Source: Microvirga lenta
GTDB lineage: Bacteria; Pseudomonadota; Alphaproteobacteria; Rhizobiales; Beijerinckiaceae
DNA length: 64,000 nucleotides
Direction: 5' to 3'
Assembly (NCBI RefSeq): GCF_020532555.1
Contig: NZ_JAJBBR010000012.1
Span: forward strand, 122,091-186,090
Shown here: piece after piece, positions 1 to 9,621 of the stretch
Layout of the letters: each line of letters begins with the position of its first letter
Position numbering within the stretch: position 1 is the first letter of the stretch
Notes under the pieces: model-generated
Told to the model about the DNA's origin: nothing
Seen by the model: the letters and a program-made list of their open reading frames with translations, nothing else
Databases searched by the model: none
Position numbers and translations under genes: made by a program

Positions 1-343
1 TCCGCGAAACCACCATCTGCTGCCCCTGCTCGCCGCCGGGCTGCAGCTCGATCCGGACGGACACTTCGCGTCCGTCGCCGAAGCCCTGAACCTCGGCAGA
101 GCCGAACCCGAGAGCGCCCGCACGCTCGCGGATGGAGCCCACATCGGCCATGCCGTTCACGGCGCGCATCTCGATGAGCGTGCCGCCCTTGAAGTCGATG
201 CCGAAGCTCATCCCGACAGCGAAGAACAGGACGACGGTGAGAAGCGACAGGATAGCGGACAGCGGAAAGCTCACGCGCCGGTAGCGCATGAACTCGTACT
301 TGGTATTGGTCGGGAAATAGCGGATCAGCATGGGAGAGCCCAT
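1..343 (-). CDS. secF: SecF, protein translocase subunit (N-terminal part, cut by window edge)
   Basis: SecF works with SecD in the inner membrane, using the proton gradient to help pull exported proteins through SecYEG. The visible 114 codons begin MGSPMLIRYFPTNTKYEF, followed by one membrane helix and then GIDFKGGTLIEMR, the signature at the start of the first periplasmic domain of SecF. The rest lies left of the window. The start is taken at 343, three bases after the secD stop; an in-frame ATG at 331 is possible. yajC-secD-secF is the usual order, and close spacing suggests one transcript. Confidence 0.93.
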   Translation of the reverse strand, partial: MGSPMLIRYFPTNTKYEFMRYRRVSFPLSAILSLLTVVLFFAVGMSFGIDFKGGTLIEMRAVNGMADVGSIRERAGALGFGSAEVQGFGDGREVSVRIELQPGGEQGQQMVVSR

Positions 344-346
344 CCT

Positions 347-1954
347 TTAAAAGTTGATCGCCTTGGGCCGGGTGAAGTGATACCAGCCGGCAATCATGAG
401 GCGCGTGACCGTATAGGCCGTGAAGACGGTGGTGATCACGCCGATGGACAGGGTGACCGCGAAGCCGCGCACGGGGCCCGTGCCGAGGAAGAAGAGAATG
501 CCTGCCGCAAGCAGGGTGGTGAAGTTCGCGTCGAGAATGGTCCCGAGTGCGCGGCCGAAGCCCTGGTCGAGCGACGACACGGCGGAGCGCCCGAGCCGCG
601 CCTCCTCGCGGATGCGCTCGTAGATGAGCACGTTCGAATCCACCGCCATGCCGATGGTCAGCAGGATGCCCGCGATGCCCGGCAGCGTCAGCGTCGCGCC
701 CATGACGGACATGACGCCGAGGATGAGCGCCACGTTGATGGCGACGGCCGCCACCGCGATGATGCCGAGAAGGCCGTAGCTCGCGATCATGAAGGCCGCG
801 ACGAGGACGGAGCCGATGATGACGGCGGTCCGGCCGGCCTCGATCGAATCCTGCCCGAGGCCCGGCCCGACCGTCCGCTCCTCGATGATCGTGAGCTTGG
901 CAGGCAGTGCGCCCGCACGGAGCAGGACGGCGAGATCATTGACCTGCTGAACCGTGAAGCGGCCGGAGATCTGGCCCTGGCCGCCCGTGATCGGCGACTG
1001 GATCGTGGGCGCGGAAATCACCTCGTTGTCGAGCACGATGGCCAGGGGCCGGCCCACGTTTTCGGAGGTGGCCTGACCGAAGCGCTGCGCGCCGCGGATG
1101 TTGAAGCGGAAATTCACGATGGGTTCGTTGGTGCGGCTGTCGAAGGCCGGCTGGGCATCCGTCAGGTCCGCGCCCTCGGCGATGACCCGGCGCTCGACCG
1201 GAACTCGCTGGCCGCCCTCCTCACGCATGGGAAGCATGTCGACATCGCCCGTGCTCTGCTGGGCGAGAAGGCGGAACTCGAGCTTCGCGGTGCGGCCCAG
1301 GAGCTCCTTGAGCCGCTGCGGATCCTGCAGGCCGGGCACCTGCACGAGGATGCGGTCCGCGCCCTGGCGCTGGATGTTGGGCTCGGTGGTGCCGGTGACG
1401 TCGACACGACGACGGACGACCTCGATGGACTGGTCGACGGCGCGGCGGATCCGCTCGTTGAAGCCGGCTTCCGTATAGGTCAGCGCGATCACGCCCTCGG
1501 GGGTGGTGGAAATCTCGATATCCGTGCCGCCGGTCTGCCCCAGAACCGCGTTGCCGGTCGGCTGTGCCAGCTCGCGCAGGCGCGGCAGGAGGCGCTCGCG
1601 GTCGGCGGGATCGGGCACGCGCACCTGCACTCCGCGCGGCGTGAGCTGGATGCCGCCCTGAGGAGCGACGCGGGCTTCGCGCAGGATGCGGCGGACGTCG
1701 TCGCGCATCAGCGCGACCTGGGTCCGCAGGAGGTCCTGTGCGTCCACTTCCAGCAGGACGTGGGAGCCGCCCTGCAGGTCGAGGCCGAGAGAGATGGCGT
1801 GGGTCGGGACGAGCCAGGACGGCACCCAGCCGGGGATGGAGTTCTGGAAGGCTTGGCGCTGCTCCTGCGTCATCAGGCTCGGCACGGCGAGGTACATGCC
1901 GATGAGGACGGCCGCAATGATAGTGAAAACCTTCAACTTCGAGAAGCGCAGCAT
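347..1954 (-). CDS. secD: SecD, protein translocase subunit
   Basis: SecD is the larger partner of SecF in the proton-driven accessory complex of the Sec translocon. The 535-residue protein has an N-terminal membrane helix, the motif GLDLQGGSHVLLEVD just after it, a large periplasmic region, and a C-terminal block of about five helices containing AVDSNVLIYERIREE, typical of the RND-like SecD core. The frame opens upstream at a TTG (1975), but GGAAAGGTTGAG lies just before the ATG at 1954, so I take 1954. It sits between yajC and secF on the same strand. Confidence 0.96.
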   Translation of the reverse strand: MLRFSKLKVFTIIAAVLIGMYLAVPSLMTQEQRQAFQNSIPGWVPSWLVPTHAISLGLDLQGGSHVLLEVDAQDLLRTQVALMRDDVRRILREARVAPQGGIQLTPRGVQVRVPDPADRERLLPRLRELAQPTGNAVLGQTGGTDIEISTTPEGVIALTYTEAGFNERIRRAVDQSIEVVRRRVDVTGTTEPNIQRQGADRILVQVPGLQDPQRLKELLGRTAKLEFRLLAQQSTGDVDMLPMREEGGQRVPVERRVIAEGADLTDAQPAFDSRTNEPIVNFRFNIRGAQRFGQATSENVGRPLAIVLDNEVISAPTIQSPITGGQGQISGRFTVQQVNDLAVLLRAGALPAKLTIIEERTVGPGLGQDSIEAGRTAVIIGSVLVAAFMIASYGLLGIIAVAAVAINVALILGVMSVMGATLTLPGIAGILLTIGMAVDSNVLIYERIREEARLGRSAVSSLDQGFGRALGTILDANFTTLLAAGILFFLGTGPVRGFAVTLSIGVITTVFTAYTVTRLMIAGWYHFTRPKAINF

Positions 1955-2044
1955 CGGCAGCTCAACCTTTCCCAAACTCTTCGCCGCATCGTGCTGCGGC
2001 GGACCGGCCCTCCGGACGGAAGTCTCGGAGGGCAGGCCATGTCA

Positions 2045-2389
2045 TCAGGCCTTGACCGGCTCGCTCTTGGTGCGAACCTCGGCGATCATGGACCGGGCCA
2101 CCTTGACCTTCACGCCCTCGGCGATCTCGACCTCGATATCGGCCGAATCCTCCAGAACCTTCGTCACCTTGCCGATGATGCCGCCCGAGGTGACCACCGT
2201 GTCGCCGCGACGGACGTTCTTGATCATCTCCTGGTGCTCGCGCACCCGGCGCTGCTGAGGCCGGATGATGAGGAACCACATGATGACGAAAATGAGGATG
2301 AACGGAACGAACTGGAGAATCATCTCCGTTCCGCCCCCGGCGGGGGCCCCTTGCGCGAAGGCGGGTGTGATGAACAAGCGGCTCTCCAT
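2045..2389 (-). CDS. yajC: YajC, Sec translocon accessory subunit
   Basis: YajC is a small inner-membrane protein that associates with SecDF. The product has about 114 residues: a short N-terminal tail ending AFAQGAPAGGG, one strong membrane helix (MILQFVPFILIFVIMWFLII), then the cytoplasmic RPQQRRVREHQEM and the GDTVVTSGGIIGKV motif typical of the family. A longer reading from 2434 would add 15 Ala/Arg-rich residues that look like translated leader, so the ATG at 2389 is preferred. It lies 90 bases upstream of secD. Confidence 0.95.
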   Translation of the reverse strand: MESRLFITPAFAQGAPAGGGTEMILQFVPFILIFVIMWFLIIRPQQRRVREHQEMIKNVRRGDTVVTSGGIIGKVTKVLEDSADIEVEIAEGVKVKVARSMIAEVRTKSEPVKA

Positions 2390-2570
2390 GGATAAAGGCG
2401 CGTGGCGGGCGCAAGCAGCGCCCACCCGCGCCATAGGGGACTAGAAGCGGGGCGGAATATACCCATCGACTCCACGAAATCAATGAAGTTGCGGGGATTT
2501 CCAGAGGTTGCGTCGATGGACGCCCCCTCGCTTCCGCGCTAAGCAGCCCTGTCACGGGTTGCAGATCGAC

Positions 2571-3467
2571 ATGCCACATACGCCTTCGGACTCCCTTACC
2601 CCCCTCTCCTCGCCTGAGACCTTGAGCCTTCTGAAACGCATCGCCGATGCGCTGGAGCGCATGGCCCCGGCTGCTATGCCGCAGGCCGATTTCGGGGCCG
2701 CGGACGCCTTCGTCTGGCAGGCGGCAGCCCGGCGGCTGTCTCCGGTCCCCAAGGTCAGCCGCGTCGAGATGAGCCTGCTGCGCGGGATCGACCGGGTCCG
2801 GGACACCCTGGCCGAGAACACCCAGCGCTTCGCCAAGGGACTGCCTGCCAACAACGCCCTGCTCTGGGGCGCGCGCGGCATGGGCAAGTCGTCCCTCGTG
2901 AAGGCGGTCCATGCGGAGATCAACGCCACGCGCCCTGCCGAATCGCGCCCTCTCAAGCTCATCGAGATCCACCGCGAGGACATCGAGACCCTCCCGGACC
3001 TGATGGCGCTGCTCCGGTCCGACCCGCACCGGTTCATCATCTTCTGCGACGATCTCTCCTTCGATGCCGACGATACCTCGTATAAGTCGCTCAAGGCGGT
3101 GCTGGAAGGCGGGATCGAGGGACGTCCCGACAACGTGATCTTCTACGCCACCTCGAACCGGCGCCACCTGCTGCCGCGGGACATGATGGAGAACGAGCGC
3201 TCGACGGCGATCAATCCGGGCGAGGCGGTGGAGGAGAAGGTGTCCCTGTCGGACCGGTTCGGTCTCTGGCTCGGCTTCCACAAATGCAGCCAGGACGAAT
3301 ATCTCGACATGGTCTTCGGCTATATCGACCACCTCGGGATCGAGGGAGACCGGGACGCCTTCCGCGCCGAGGCCCTGGAATGGGCGACGACGCGCGGCGC
3401 GCGCTCCGGCCGCACGGCCTGGCAGTTCATCCAGGATCTCGCGGGCCGCCTGGGCCGGCCGATCTAG
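2571..3467 (+). CDS. DUF815-family AAA-type ATPase
   Basis: A 298-residue P-loop ATPase of the DUF815 family, common in proteobacteria but with no firmly assigned role. Walker A is GARGMGKSSL near residue 100, preceded by NNALLWG. A Walker B-like IIFCDDLSFDADD follows near residue 155, then a sensor-1-like FYATSNRRHLLPRDMMENE. No membrane helix or DNA-binding domain is visible. The frame is open from a TTG at 2508, but the ATG at 2571 (MPHTPSDSL) gives the usual family length. It is the only plus-strand gene in this block and diverges from yajC across a 180-base gap that should hold both promoters. Confidence 0.88.
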   Translation: MPHTPSDSLTPLSSPETLSLLKRIADALERMAPAAMPQADFGAADAFVWQAAARRLSPVPKVSRVEMSLLRGIDRVRDTLAENTQRFAKGLPANNALLWGARGMGKSSLVKAVHAEINATRPAESRPLKLIEIHREDIETLPDLMALLRSDPHRFIIFCDDLSFDADDTSYKSLKAVLEGGIEGRPDNVIFYATSNRRHLLPRDMMENERSTAINPGEAVEEKVSLSDRFGLWLGFHKCSQDEYLDMVFGYIDHLGIEGDRDAFRAEALEWATTRGARSGRTAWQFIQDLAGRLGRPI

Positions 3468-3518
3468 GATCCTGGCCCCTGCCGACACCCGGGGGTGGCA
3501 CGCATCCAAAACGGCAAA

Positions 3519-3545
3519 GGGACGGCGGCTGAGCTCCGCCGTCCC
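3519..3545. terminator. Hairpin between convergent genes, likely bidirectional terminator
   Basis: A perfect 10-bp stem, GGGACGGCGG paired with CCGCCGTCCC around a 7-base loop. It lies in the gap where the DUF815 ATPase gene and the nlpD-like gene converge. Short C/T-rich sequence follows on the plus side and AAA precedes it, so it could stop transcription from both directions. Confidence 0.6.
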
Positions 3546-3600
3546 CTTCCTTGATCAGCAACGGGTCTCGAGGGCTGATCGAACCGGGAATTTCTGAATT

Positions 3601-4863
3601 TTAGCCGCCGAGATACTTCATCGGGTCGACCGGGGTCGCACCCTTGCGGATCTCGAAGTGGAGCTGCGGCGAGGTCACGTTGCCGGTCTGGCCGGAGGTG
3701 GCGATCACCTGGCCGCGCTTGACCTGCTCGCCGCGTTTCACGTTGAGCGAGCCGTTATGGGCGTAGGCCGAGACGTAGCCGTTCTCGTGCCGGATGAGCA
3801 CGAGGTTGCCGTAACCCTTCACCTCGCTGCCGGCATAGGTCACCGTTCCGGCCTCGGCGGCCTTCACGGGGGTGCCTTCGGGGACCGCGATGTTGATGCC
3901 CTCGTTGCCGCCATTGGCACCGAAGCCGGCGATGACGCGACCGCGGGCGGGCCAGCGGAAGTCGCCGGAGATGCTTGCCGTCTGCTCGGGCTCCGGAGCC
4001 GGAGCCTTGGCGGCCTCGACCGGCTGCGGCGCGGGCGCCGGGGCAACCGGCTGGGCGGCCACCGCAGGTTTCACCGGCTGCGGCTCGGAAATCGCCGCGA
4101 CCTTCTGCTCGACGAGCGGCTTGGGAGCGGAGACCAGAGGCTCGGCGGTGGCGGAGGCCACCTGGACGGGCGCCGGCTTGGCCGCAACGGGCTGGACCTG
4201 CGCCGTCGCGATGCCCGGGCGGGCGCGGCCGGAGTTGTTGACCGGCTCGATCGGCGTGGCCGCAGCCTTGGAATTCTCGACCAGCCGGAACTTGGGCTGA
4301 GCGGCAGGCTGGGCGGCAGGAGTCGAGCGGACCGGGGCCGGAGCCGAAGCGACCCGGCTATTGCCGCCTGCGTTGTAGACCGGGATCACGACGCGCTGGC
4401 CAGGCTTCACCTGGCTGGCGTTCGAGAGGCCGCTCGCCGCGAGGATCGCGCTGGCCGGCACGCCGTAGCGCTGGGAAATCGTGTTCAGGTTGTCGTTGCC
4501 GCCGACCGTGATCTGGGTACCGCCGGCCGCGGACCAGCCGTTCGCGCTGCCGACGACGGGGGCGACGGGAGCGGAAGCGACCTGCGAGGGCTGGGCCAGG
4601 GGCTGAGACTGGACCGGCGGGAGCGACTGAGCCTGGACGGAGGGGGTCGGAACGGCAGGGGTCACGGCCGCAACCTGGGTCTGGTCGGAGGCCGGAGCCG
4701 CGCCCGTATCGAACCGGTCGCTCGCCGCAAAGGGATTCGAGAACGGATTCTCCGCAAAGCGCATGGTGTCCGTACTACAGGCCGCCGCAGCACTGCCGAT
4801 CAAGCTCACCAGAGCGATCCGCGATACCGCGATCCAATGCCCAGAACACACTTGCAAACGCAT
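3601..4863 (-). CDS. nlpD: NlpD-like lipoprotein with LysM and degenerate LytM (M23) domains
   Basis: A 420-residue envelope protein expected to activate a cell-wall amidase during division. The N-terminus has a lipoprotein signal ending in the lipobox AAAC. A LysM domain follows (about 115-165: ITVGGNDNLNTISQRYGVP). Then come a long Ala/Pro/Val-rich linker and a C-terminal M23 domain (about 300-418). The zinc-binding positions look lost: the usual HxGID is NEGIN and PHLHFE is PQLHFE, while YAH and LHFE remain. E. coli NlpD and EnvC are degenerate in the same way and act as activators, not hydrolases. It follows serS-surE-pcm, matching surE-pcm-nlpD of enterobacteria, but no rpoS follows. Confidence 0.9.
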   Translation of the reverse strand: MRLQVCSGHWIAVSRIALVSLIGSAAAACSTDTMRFAENPFSNPFAASDRFDTGAAPASDQTQVAAVTPAVPTPSVQAQSLPPVQSQPLAQPSQVASAPVAPVVGSANGWSAAGGTQITVGGNDNLNTISQRYGVPASAILAASGLSNASQVKPGQRVVIPVYNAGGNSRVASAPAPVRSTPAAQPAAQPKFRLVENSKAAATPIEPVNNSGRARPGIATAQVQPVAAKPAPVQVASATAEPLVSAPKPLVEQKVAAISEPQPVKPAVAAQPVAPAPAPQPVEAAKAPAPEPEQTASISGDFRWPARGRVIAGFGANGGNEGINIAVPEGTPVKAAEAGTVTYAGSEVKGYGNLVLIRHENGYVSAYAHNGSLNVKRGEQVKRGQVIATSGQTGNVTSPQLHFEIRKGATPVDPMKYLGG

Positions 4864-4978
4864 GACTCAACCCCAACCGAACGCAACTTGATGAGGTGAT
4901 TAAAAACCGATTCAGGTTAAGCAACCGTTGCTGCTGCTGGGTTTCCCGTAACCTTGATGATGTTTTTTTCGCGGCGGG

Positions 4979-5686
4979 TCACAGGGTCTGGGCGACCCCG
5001 GATACGAGCGGGGAAATGCGCAGTCCGATCCCCAGCTCCTGCCGCAACTCCCCGTCTTCCAGCCGCTCGATCCGGACGAGACGCGGCGCCCCCTCGACCG
5101 CCAGCGCTCCGACGAGGCGCCCGCCCGGCGCCAGCAGGGACGTTACCGCGGGCGGGATGGAAGCCGCCGCCCCGTTGAGGAGGATGCGGTCGAAACGCTC
5201 CCGGGGCCGGGGAGCGAGGCCGTCGCCGACCTCGATGCGGACGCCGCGCGCCTCCACGATCTTCAGGTGCTGGCCCGCGCTTTCCGCAAGGGTATTGAAC
5301 CGTTCCACCGAATGGACCTCGGCCCCGAGCCGCGCCAGCAGCGCGCTCACATAGCCGGTCCCGGTGCCGACCTCCAGGATCCGCTGCCCCTCGCGGACGC
5401 CGAGCTCCACGAGCATTGCGGCTACCGTGCGCGGCGCGGTCATGGTCTGCCCGCAGGGAAGCGGCAGGGAGACGTCGGTCCGCGACAGATCCGAGAAGCG
5501 GCGCGGCGCGAACACGTCGCGCGGGACCAGCTCCATCGCCCGCAGGAGCGCCGTGTCGCGGATGCCGCGCGAGCGCAGGGACAGGAGGAAGGACGCGACG
5601 CCCACGGCCTCCTGCTCGTCGCGCCGGTCCTCGTCGGGGAGAGGCGGCAGACCGAACTGTCCTTCACGCGGATCGCGGTCGCTCAT
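4979..5686 (-). CDS. pcm: Protein-L-isoaspartate O-methyltransferase
   Basis: This enzyme uses S-adenosylmethionine to methylate isoaspartyl residues in damaged proteins, the first step of their repair. The 235-residue protein has the SAM-binding glycine motif EVGTGTGYVSALLARLG (about 110-126) and the upstream LPCGQTMTAPRTVAAML segment typical of PCMT, followed by acidic loop VEARGVRIEVGDG. It lies 16 bases after the surE stop, and pairing with surE is widely conserved as a stationary-phase or stress repair unit. The 115-base gap to the nlpD-like gene leaves room for a separate promoter for the latter. Confidence 0.95.
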   Translation of the reverse strand: MSDRDPREGQFGLPPLPDEDRRDEQEAVGVASFLLSLRSRGIRDTALLRAMELVPRDVFAPRRFSDLSRTDVSLPLPCGQTMTAPRTVAAMLVELGVREGQRILEVGTGTGYVSALLARLGAEVHSVERFNTLAESAGQHLKIVEARGVRIEVGDGLAPRPRERFDRILLNGAAASIPPAVTSLLAPGGRLVGALAVEGAPRLVRIERLEDGELRQELGIGLRISPLVSGVAQTL

Positions 5687-5702
5687 CTCTCCAGCCCCGT
5701 CC

Positions 5703-6464
5703 TCAGGCGAAAGCCTGCGCGTAACGCGTCAGGGTCGGTTCGTCCGTCATGTCGAGCCGGAGCGGCGTGATGGCGATGCGCCGGTTGGCGATGGCCCAGA
5801 GATCGGTGCCGTTGCCGGGGATGAAGGGCTTCCGCTCGAAGGCGATCCAGTAATAGGGATTGCCGCGCCCGTCCTGCCGCTCGTCGAGGCGCAGCAGCTC
5901 CTGGGTGCGCTGCCCCTGGTTGACCACGGCGGCGCCCTCCACGTCCTCCGGTTCGCAGTCCGGAAAATTCACGTTGACGAGGATGCCCGGCTCGATGCCG
6001 GCTTCGAGGATCCTGCGCACCACCTTGGGACCGTGATGCTCGGCGCAGTGCCATTTCAGCGCGTTGCGGCTGCCGGCGCCGTAGGCCTGCGACAGCGCGA
6101 TGGACGGCACGCCGAGCAGCGTGCCCTCGATGGCCCCGGCGACGGTGCCGGAATAGCTCACGTCCTCGGCGACGTTCTGGCCCCGGTTGACGCCGGAGAG
6201 CACGAGGTCCGGCTTATGGTCGCGCATGAGCTGGCGGATGCCCATGATGACGCAATCGGTCGGGGTGCCCTTCACGGCGAAATGCCGGTCGGAGATCTCG
6301 CGCAGGCGCAGGGGGTCGTTGAGGGAGAGCGAGTGGGACACGCCGCTCTGGTCCGTCTCCGGCGCCACGATCCACACGTCGTCCGACAGGGCGCGGGCGA
6401 TGGTCTCCAGGGTCTTCAGGCCCGGAGCATGAATGCCGTCGTCGTTGGTGCAGAGGATGCGCAT
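5703..6464 (-). CDS. surE: 5'-nucleotidase / polyphosphatase SurE
   Basis: SurE is a metal-dependent phosphatase acting on nucleoside monophosphates and, in some species, short polyphosphate. The 253-residue protein starts [15 protein letters not shown], whose ND pair binds the metal. It also has [20 protein letters not shown] (about 91-110), carrying the conserved Asn and the S-G-T phosphate loop. It begins three bases after the serS stop and is followed by pcm, so the three are probably co-transcribed. Confidence 0.96.
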   Translation of the reverse strand: MRILCTNDDGIHAPGLKTLETIARALSDDVWIVAPETDQSGVSHSLSLNDPLRLREISDRHFAVKGTPTDCVIMGIRQLMRDHKPDLVLSGVNRGQNVAEDVSYSGTVAGAIEGTLLGVPSIALSQAYGAGSRNALKWHCAEHHGPKVVRRILEAGIEPGILVNVNFPDCEPEDVEGAAVVNQGQRTQELLRLDERQDGRGNPYYWIAFERKPFIPGNGTDLWAIANRRIAITPLRLDMTDEPTLTRYAQAFA

Positions 6465-6467
6465 GGT

Positions 6468-7832
6468 CTAAGCCTGCCGTTCGATGCGGGTCAGCCCGCC
6501 CATATAGGGCTGGAGCACCGACGGAATCGCGACGCTGCCGTCCTCATTCTGGTAGTTCTCCAGCACCGCCACCATGGTGCGGCCGACCGCGAGGCCCGAG
6601 CCGTTGAGGGTGTGGACGAAGCGCGGGCCCTTGCCGTCCGCGGGGCGGTAGCGGGCGTTCATGCGCCGGGCCTGGAAGTCCGTGCAGACCGAGCAGCTCG
6701 AAATCTCGCGATACATCCCCTGCCCCGGCAGCCAGACCTCGATGTCGTAGGTCTTGGCCGAGGCGAAGCCCATGTCGCCCGTGCAGAGCGTCATGGTGCG
6801 GAACGGCAGGTCGAGTTTTTTCAGCACGTTCTCGGCGCTGGCGAGCATGCGCTCGTGCTCCTCGGCCGAGGACTCGGGCGTGGTGATCGAGACCAGCTCG
6901 CATTTCACGAACTGGTGCTGGCGGATCATGCCGCGCGTGTCGCGCCCGGCCGACCCCGCCTCCGCGCGGAAGCTGGGGGTGAGCGCAGTGAGACGCATGG
7001 GCAGCTCTTCCTCGGAGACGATCTGCTCCCGCACCAGATTGGTCAGCGTCACTTCGGCGGTGGGGATGAGCCCGTAGCGGTTTTCCTTGACGATCTGCTG
7101 CAGTCCTTCACGCGTCGCGTCGCCGCCGATGGCCGACGCGACGAGCGCTTCCAGAGCGGAGCCCGGGAAGGCCCAGAACTGGTCCTCCTCGAATTTCGGC
7201 AGCTGCGCCGTGCCGAACATGGCCGCATCCTTCACGAGCAACGGCGGGCTCACTTCCGTGTAGCCGTGCTCGCTGGTGTGCAGGTCGATCATGAACTGGC
7301 CCAGCGCCCGCTCCAAACGGGCGAGCCCGCCCTTAAGCACCACGAAGCGCGAACCGGACAGCTTCGCAGCCGTCTCGAAATCCATCAGCCCGAGCTCTTC
7401 GCCGAGTTCGAAATGCTGTTTGGCGCTGTTCAGGGTCTTGGGCGTGCCGAAGCGGTGGCGCTCCACGTTGCCGGTCTCGTCGGGGCCGACCGGCACCTCC
7501 TCGTTCGGAATGTTCGGGATCGCGGCAAGGAGCGATTCCAGCTCGCGGCTCGCCTCGCGCTCCTCCTGCTCGAGCTGCGGCACGCTTTCCTTGAGCCGGG
7601 CGACCTCCGCCATCAGCTCCTGCGCCCGCGCCTCGTCCTTCTTGGCCTTGGCCTGGCCGATCTCCTTGGACATGGCGTTGCGGCGCTCGAGGGCGCTCTG
7701 GAGCGCGGACACGGCGCTCTTGCGACGGTCGTCGAGGGCGATCAGGCGCTCGGACAAGGGCTCCATGCCCCGGTTGCGGAGGCCTTGGTCGAATGCCGCG
7801 GGATTGTCGCGGATGGAGCGGATGTCATGCAT
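6468..7832 (-). CDS. serS: Serine--tRNA ligase
   Basis: SerRS charges tRNA-Ser and the precursor of tRNA-Sec. The 454-residue protein has the expected N-terminal coiled-coil arm (about 28-105, rich in Lys/Glu/Arg: [19 protein letters not shown]), then the class II catalytic core. Motif 2 is [20 protein letters not shown] and motif 3 is [19 protein letters not shown]. It opens a serS-surE-pcm group and is separated from tatC by 98 bases, where a promoter could lie. Confidence 0.97.
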   Translation of the reverse strand: MHDIRSIRDNPAAFDQGLRNRGMEPLSERLIALDDRRKSAVSALQSALERRNAMSKEIGQAKAKKDEARAQELMAEVARLKESVPQLEQEEREASRELESLLAAIPNIPNEEVPVGPDETGNVERHRFGTPKTLNSAKQHFELGEELGLMDFETAAKLSGSRFVVLKGGLARLERALGQFMIDLHTSEHGYTEVSPPLLVKDAAMFGTAQLPKFEEDQFWAFPGSALEALVASAIGGDATREGLQQIVKENRYGLIPTAEVTLTNLVREQIVSEEELPMRLTALTPSFRAEAGSAGRDTRGMIRQHQFVKCELVSITTPESSAEEHERMLASAENVLKKLDLPFRTMTLCTGDMGFASAKTYDIEVWLPGQGMYREISSCSVCTDFQARRMNARYRPADGKGPRFVHTLNGSGLAVGRTMVAVLENYQNEDGSVAIPSVLQPYMGGLTRIERQA

Positions 7833-7930
7833 GGATCAAGACCGTTCTGCGAAGATGCGACCTTGTCCTTAGAACACGACCGCCTCCTTTACCATGCCGA
7901 AGGAAGCGGTCAGCCCGGCAGGCTCCTGCC

Positions 7931-8734
7931 CTAGCCGGCTGCCGCGCGCGCAGCCTCGGCTTCCGCGCGCTTCCTCTCGACCATGCGGACGGAGAAGATG
8001 GACGCCTCGTAAAGAAGCAGAGTTGGGACCGCAAGGGCGAACTGGCTGATCACGTCGGGCGGCGTCAGGATGGCGGCGGCCACGAACACGATGACGATGG
8101 CGTAGCGGCGCTTGTCCTTCAGGAACTGCGAATCGATGATCCCGGCCCGGGCCAGCAGCGTCAGGATGACGGGAAGCTGGAAGCAGATGCCGAAGGCGAA
8201 GATCAGGGTCATGATCAGCGACAGGTACTCGCTGACCTTGGGCAGGAACTCGATGGCCGGGGCATTGTCGGTGGCGAGCTGCTGCATTCCGACGGAGAAC
8301 CGCATCAGCAGCGGCATCGCGATGAAGTAGACGCAGGCCGCGCCGACGGTGAACAGGACGGGAGTCGCCACGAGATACGGCAGGAACGCCCGCCGCTCGT
8401 TCTTGTAGAGGCCCGGCGCCACGAACTTGTAGATCTGCGTGGCGATGATCGGGAAGGCCAGGAAGCCGGCCCCGAAGGCCGCGACCTGGATCTGCGTGAA
8501 CAGGTATTCCAGGCCGTGGGTGTAGACGAGATGCGCCTTCTCCGGCGAACCCACCGCGACGACATAGGGCCAGACGAGGGCGTTGTAGATGTACTTCGCC
8601 ACGGCGAAGCAGAAGAAGAACATCACCACGAAGGCGATGAGCGCCCGGATCAGGCGGGAGCGCAACTCGGTGAGGTGCTCGATCAGAGGAGCGCGCGATG
8701 CCTCGACCTCATCGTCGTCTACGGTGGTGGTCAT
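7931..8734 (-). CDS. tatC: TatC, twin-arginine translocase core subunit
   Basis: TatC recognises twin-arginine signal peptides and forms the core of the Tat exporter for folded proteins. The 267-residue protein has the N-terminal motif PLIEHLTELRSRLIRAL, followed by about six membrane helices and the conserved ACVYFIAMPLLMRF and GICFQLPV segments. Its start overlaps the tatB stop by four bases (ATGA), so the two are translationally coupled. Confidence 0.96.
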   Translation of the reverse strand: MTTTVDDDEVEASRAPLIEHLTELRSRLIRALIAFVVMFFFCFAVAKYIYNALVWPYVVAVGSPEKAHLVYTHGLEYLFTQIQVAAFGAGFLAFPIIATQIYKFVAPGLYKNERRAFLPYLVATPVLFTVGAACVYFIAMPLLMRFSVGMQQLATDNAPAIEFLPKVSEYLSLIMTLIFAFGICFQLPVILTLLARAGIIDSQFLKDKRRYAIVIVFVAAAILTPPDVISQFALAVPTLLLYEASIFSVRMVERKRAEAEAARAAAG

Positions 8735-9258
8735 CCGGCTTTCGCGTCCGATTTCTCTTGGGATGGCGCCGCTGCGGCGGCCTTCTGCCTCTCGGCTTCG
8801 GCCTCGCGCTTCAGGGACTCGGCAATGGCTTCCGCCGGATCGTCCACCGGCGGAGGCGGCAGGGGTACGGCGATGTCGGCGGCGGGAGGCGGATCGACCT
8901 CTTCCCGGCCCATCGCGACGTCGCGCACCGGTTCGGCGGGGATAGCCGGATCCTGGGGCTTCACGGGGGCTTCCACCGCGCCCTTCAACTCGTCCCGAAT
9001 GCTCTGGATGGGGTTGAAATTGGTGTTGTTCAGCGACGAAACGGAATCGTTCACGCCCTGAAGCTGCTTCTTGACGTCGTCAAGCTCGGCTTCCCGGATC
9101 GCTTCCTGGAATTGCCCCTGGAACTCCGCCGCCATGCGGCGGACCTTGCCGGTGATGTTTCCCACCGTCCGAAGCGCCCGTGGCAGGTCCTTCGGGCCGA
9201 TAATGATCAACGCGACGGCGCCGATCACCATCACCTCGCCCCAGCTCATGTCCAACAT
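8731..9258 (-). CDS. tatB: TatB, twin-arginine translocase subunit
   Basis: TatB pairs with TatC to receive the signal peptide. The 175-residue protein begins MLDMSWGEVMVIGAVALIII, a short helix with the typical Glu, then GPKDLPRALRTVG, and an amphipathic helix (KVRRMAAEFQGQFQEAIRE). The C-terminal part is acidic and Pro-rich, as is usual for TatB and unlike TatA. It lies between tatA and tatC in the standard order. Confidence 0.94.
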   Translation of the reverse strand: MLDMSWGEVMVIGAVALIIIGPKDLPRALRTVGNITGKVRRMAAEFQGQFQEAIREAELDDVKKQLQGVNDSVSSLNNTNFNPIQSIRDELKGAVEAPVKPQDPAIPAEPVRDVAMGREEVDPPPAADIAVPLPPPPVDDPAEAIAESLKREAEAERQKAAAAAPSQEKSDAKAG

Positions 9259-9322
9259 GGCGTGGTCCTGACCCTGCCCCTACATCAACCCTGAAGCCGC
9301 AACCGCTGCGGCGTGCTGCCGG

Positions 9323-9565
9323 TCAGCCGACCTTGTGATCGCTCGTCGCGTTCGACGTCGGCGTGCCGTTCTGGTGGTCGAGCGTCCTGACAGGCTCCGA
9401 AGGCTGGACAGGCTTCGTCTGCGTGTCGTCCTCGGCCATGCCCTTCTTGAAGGCTTTGATGCCCTTGGCGACGTCGCCCATCATGTCGGAGATCTTGCCG
9501 CGTCCGAAGAGCAGGACGACGATCAGACCCACGACGATCCAGTGCCAAATACTAGTGCTACCCAC
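9323..9565 (-). CDS. tatA: TatA, twin-arginine translocase pore subunit
   Basis: TatA oligomerises to form the passage for folded Tat substrates. The 80-residue protein reads [20 protein letters not shown], then [24 protein letters not shown], the classic helix-hinge-amphipathic layout, then a polar tail. The start is a GTG at 9565, preceded at good distance by AGGAGGA. It leads tatABC, whose likely promoter is in the 56 bases before it. Confidence 0.95.
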   Translation of the reverse strand: MGSTSIWHWIVVGLIVVLLFGRGKISDMMGDVAKGIKAFKKGMAEDDTQTKPVQPSEPVRTLDHQNGTPTSNATSDHKVG

Positions 9566-9621
9566 GGCAATCCTCCTGCGCCTGTTATGGCACGATCTTC
9601 AATCTTAGACTTGCGGCCAAC

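Noticed and set aside
377..2395. Very long plus-strand open frame opposite secD and yajC
   Set aside because: It is antisense to well-supported genes and its product is Arg/His/Asp-rich with no domain, typical of high-GC shadow frames.
4864..4978. A possible rpoS downstream of surE-pcm-nlpD as in enterobacteria
   Set aside because: No sigma factor gene is present; the next gene after nlpD is the convergent DUF815 ATPase.
5364..7934. 856-codon plus-strand open frame opposite pcm, surE and serS
   Set aside because: Antisense shadow of three conserved genes with no recognisable domain.
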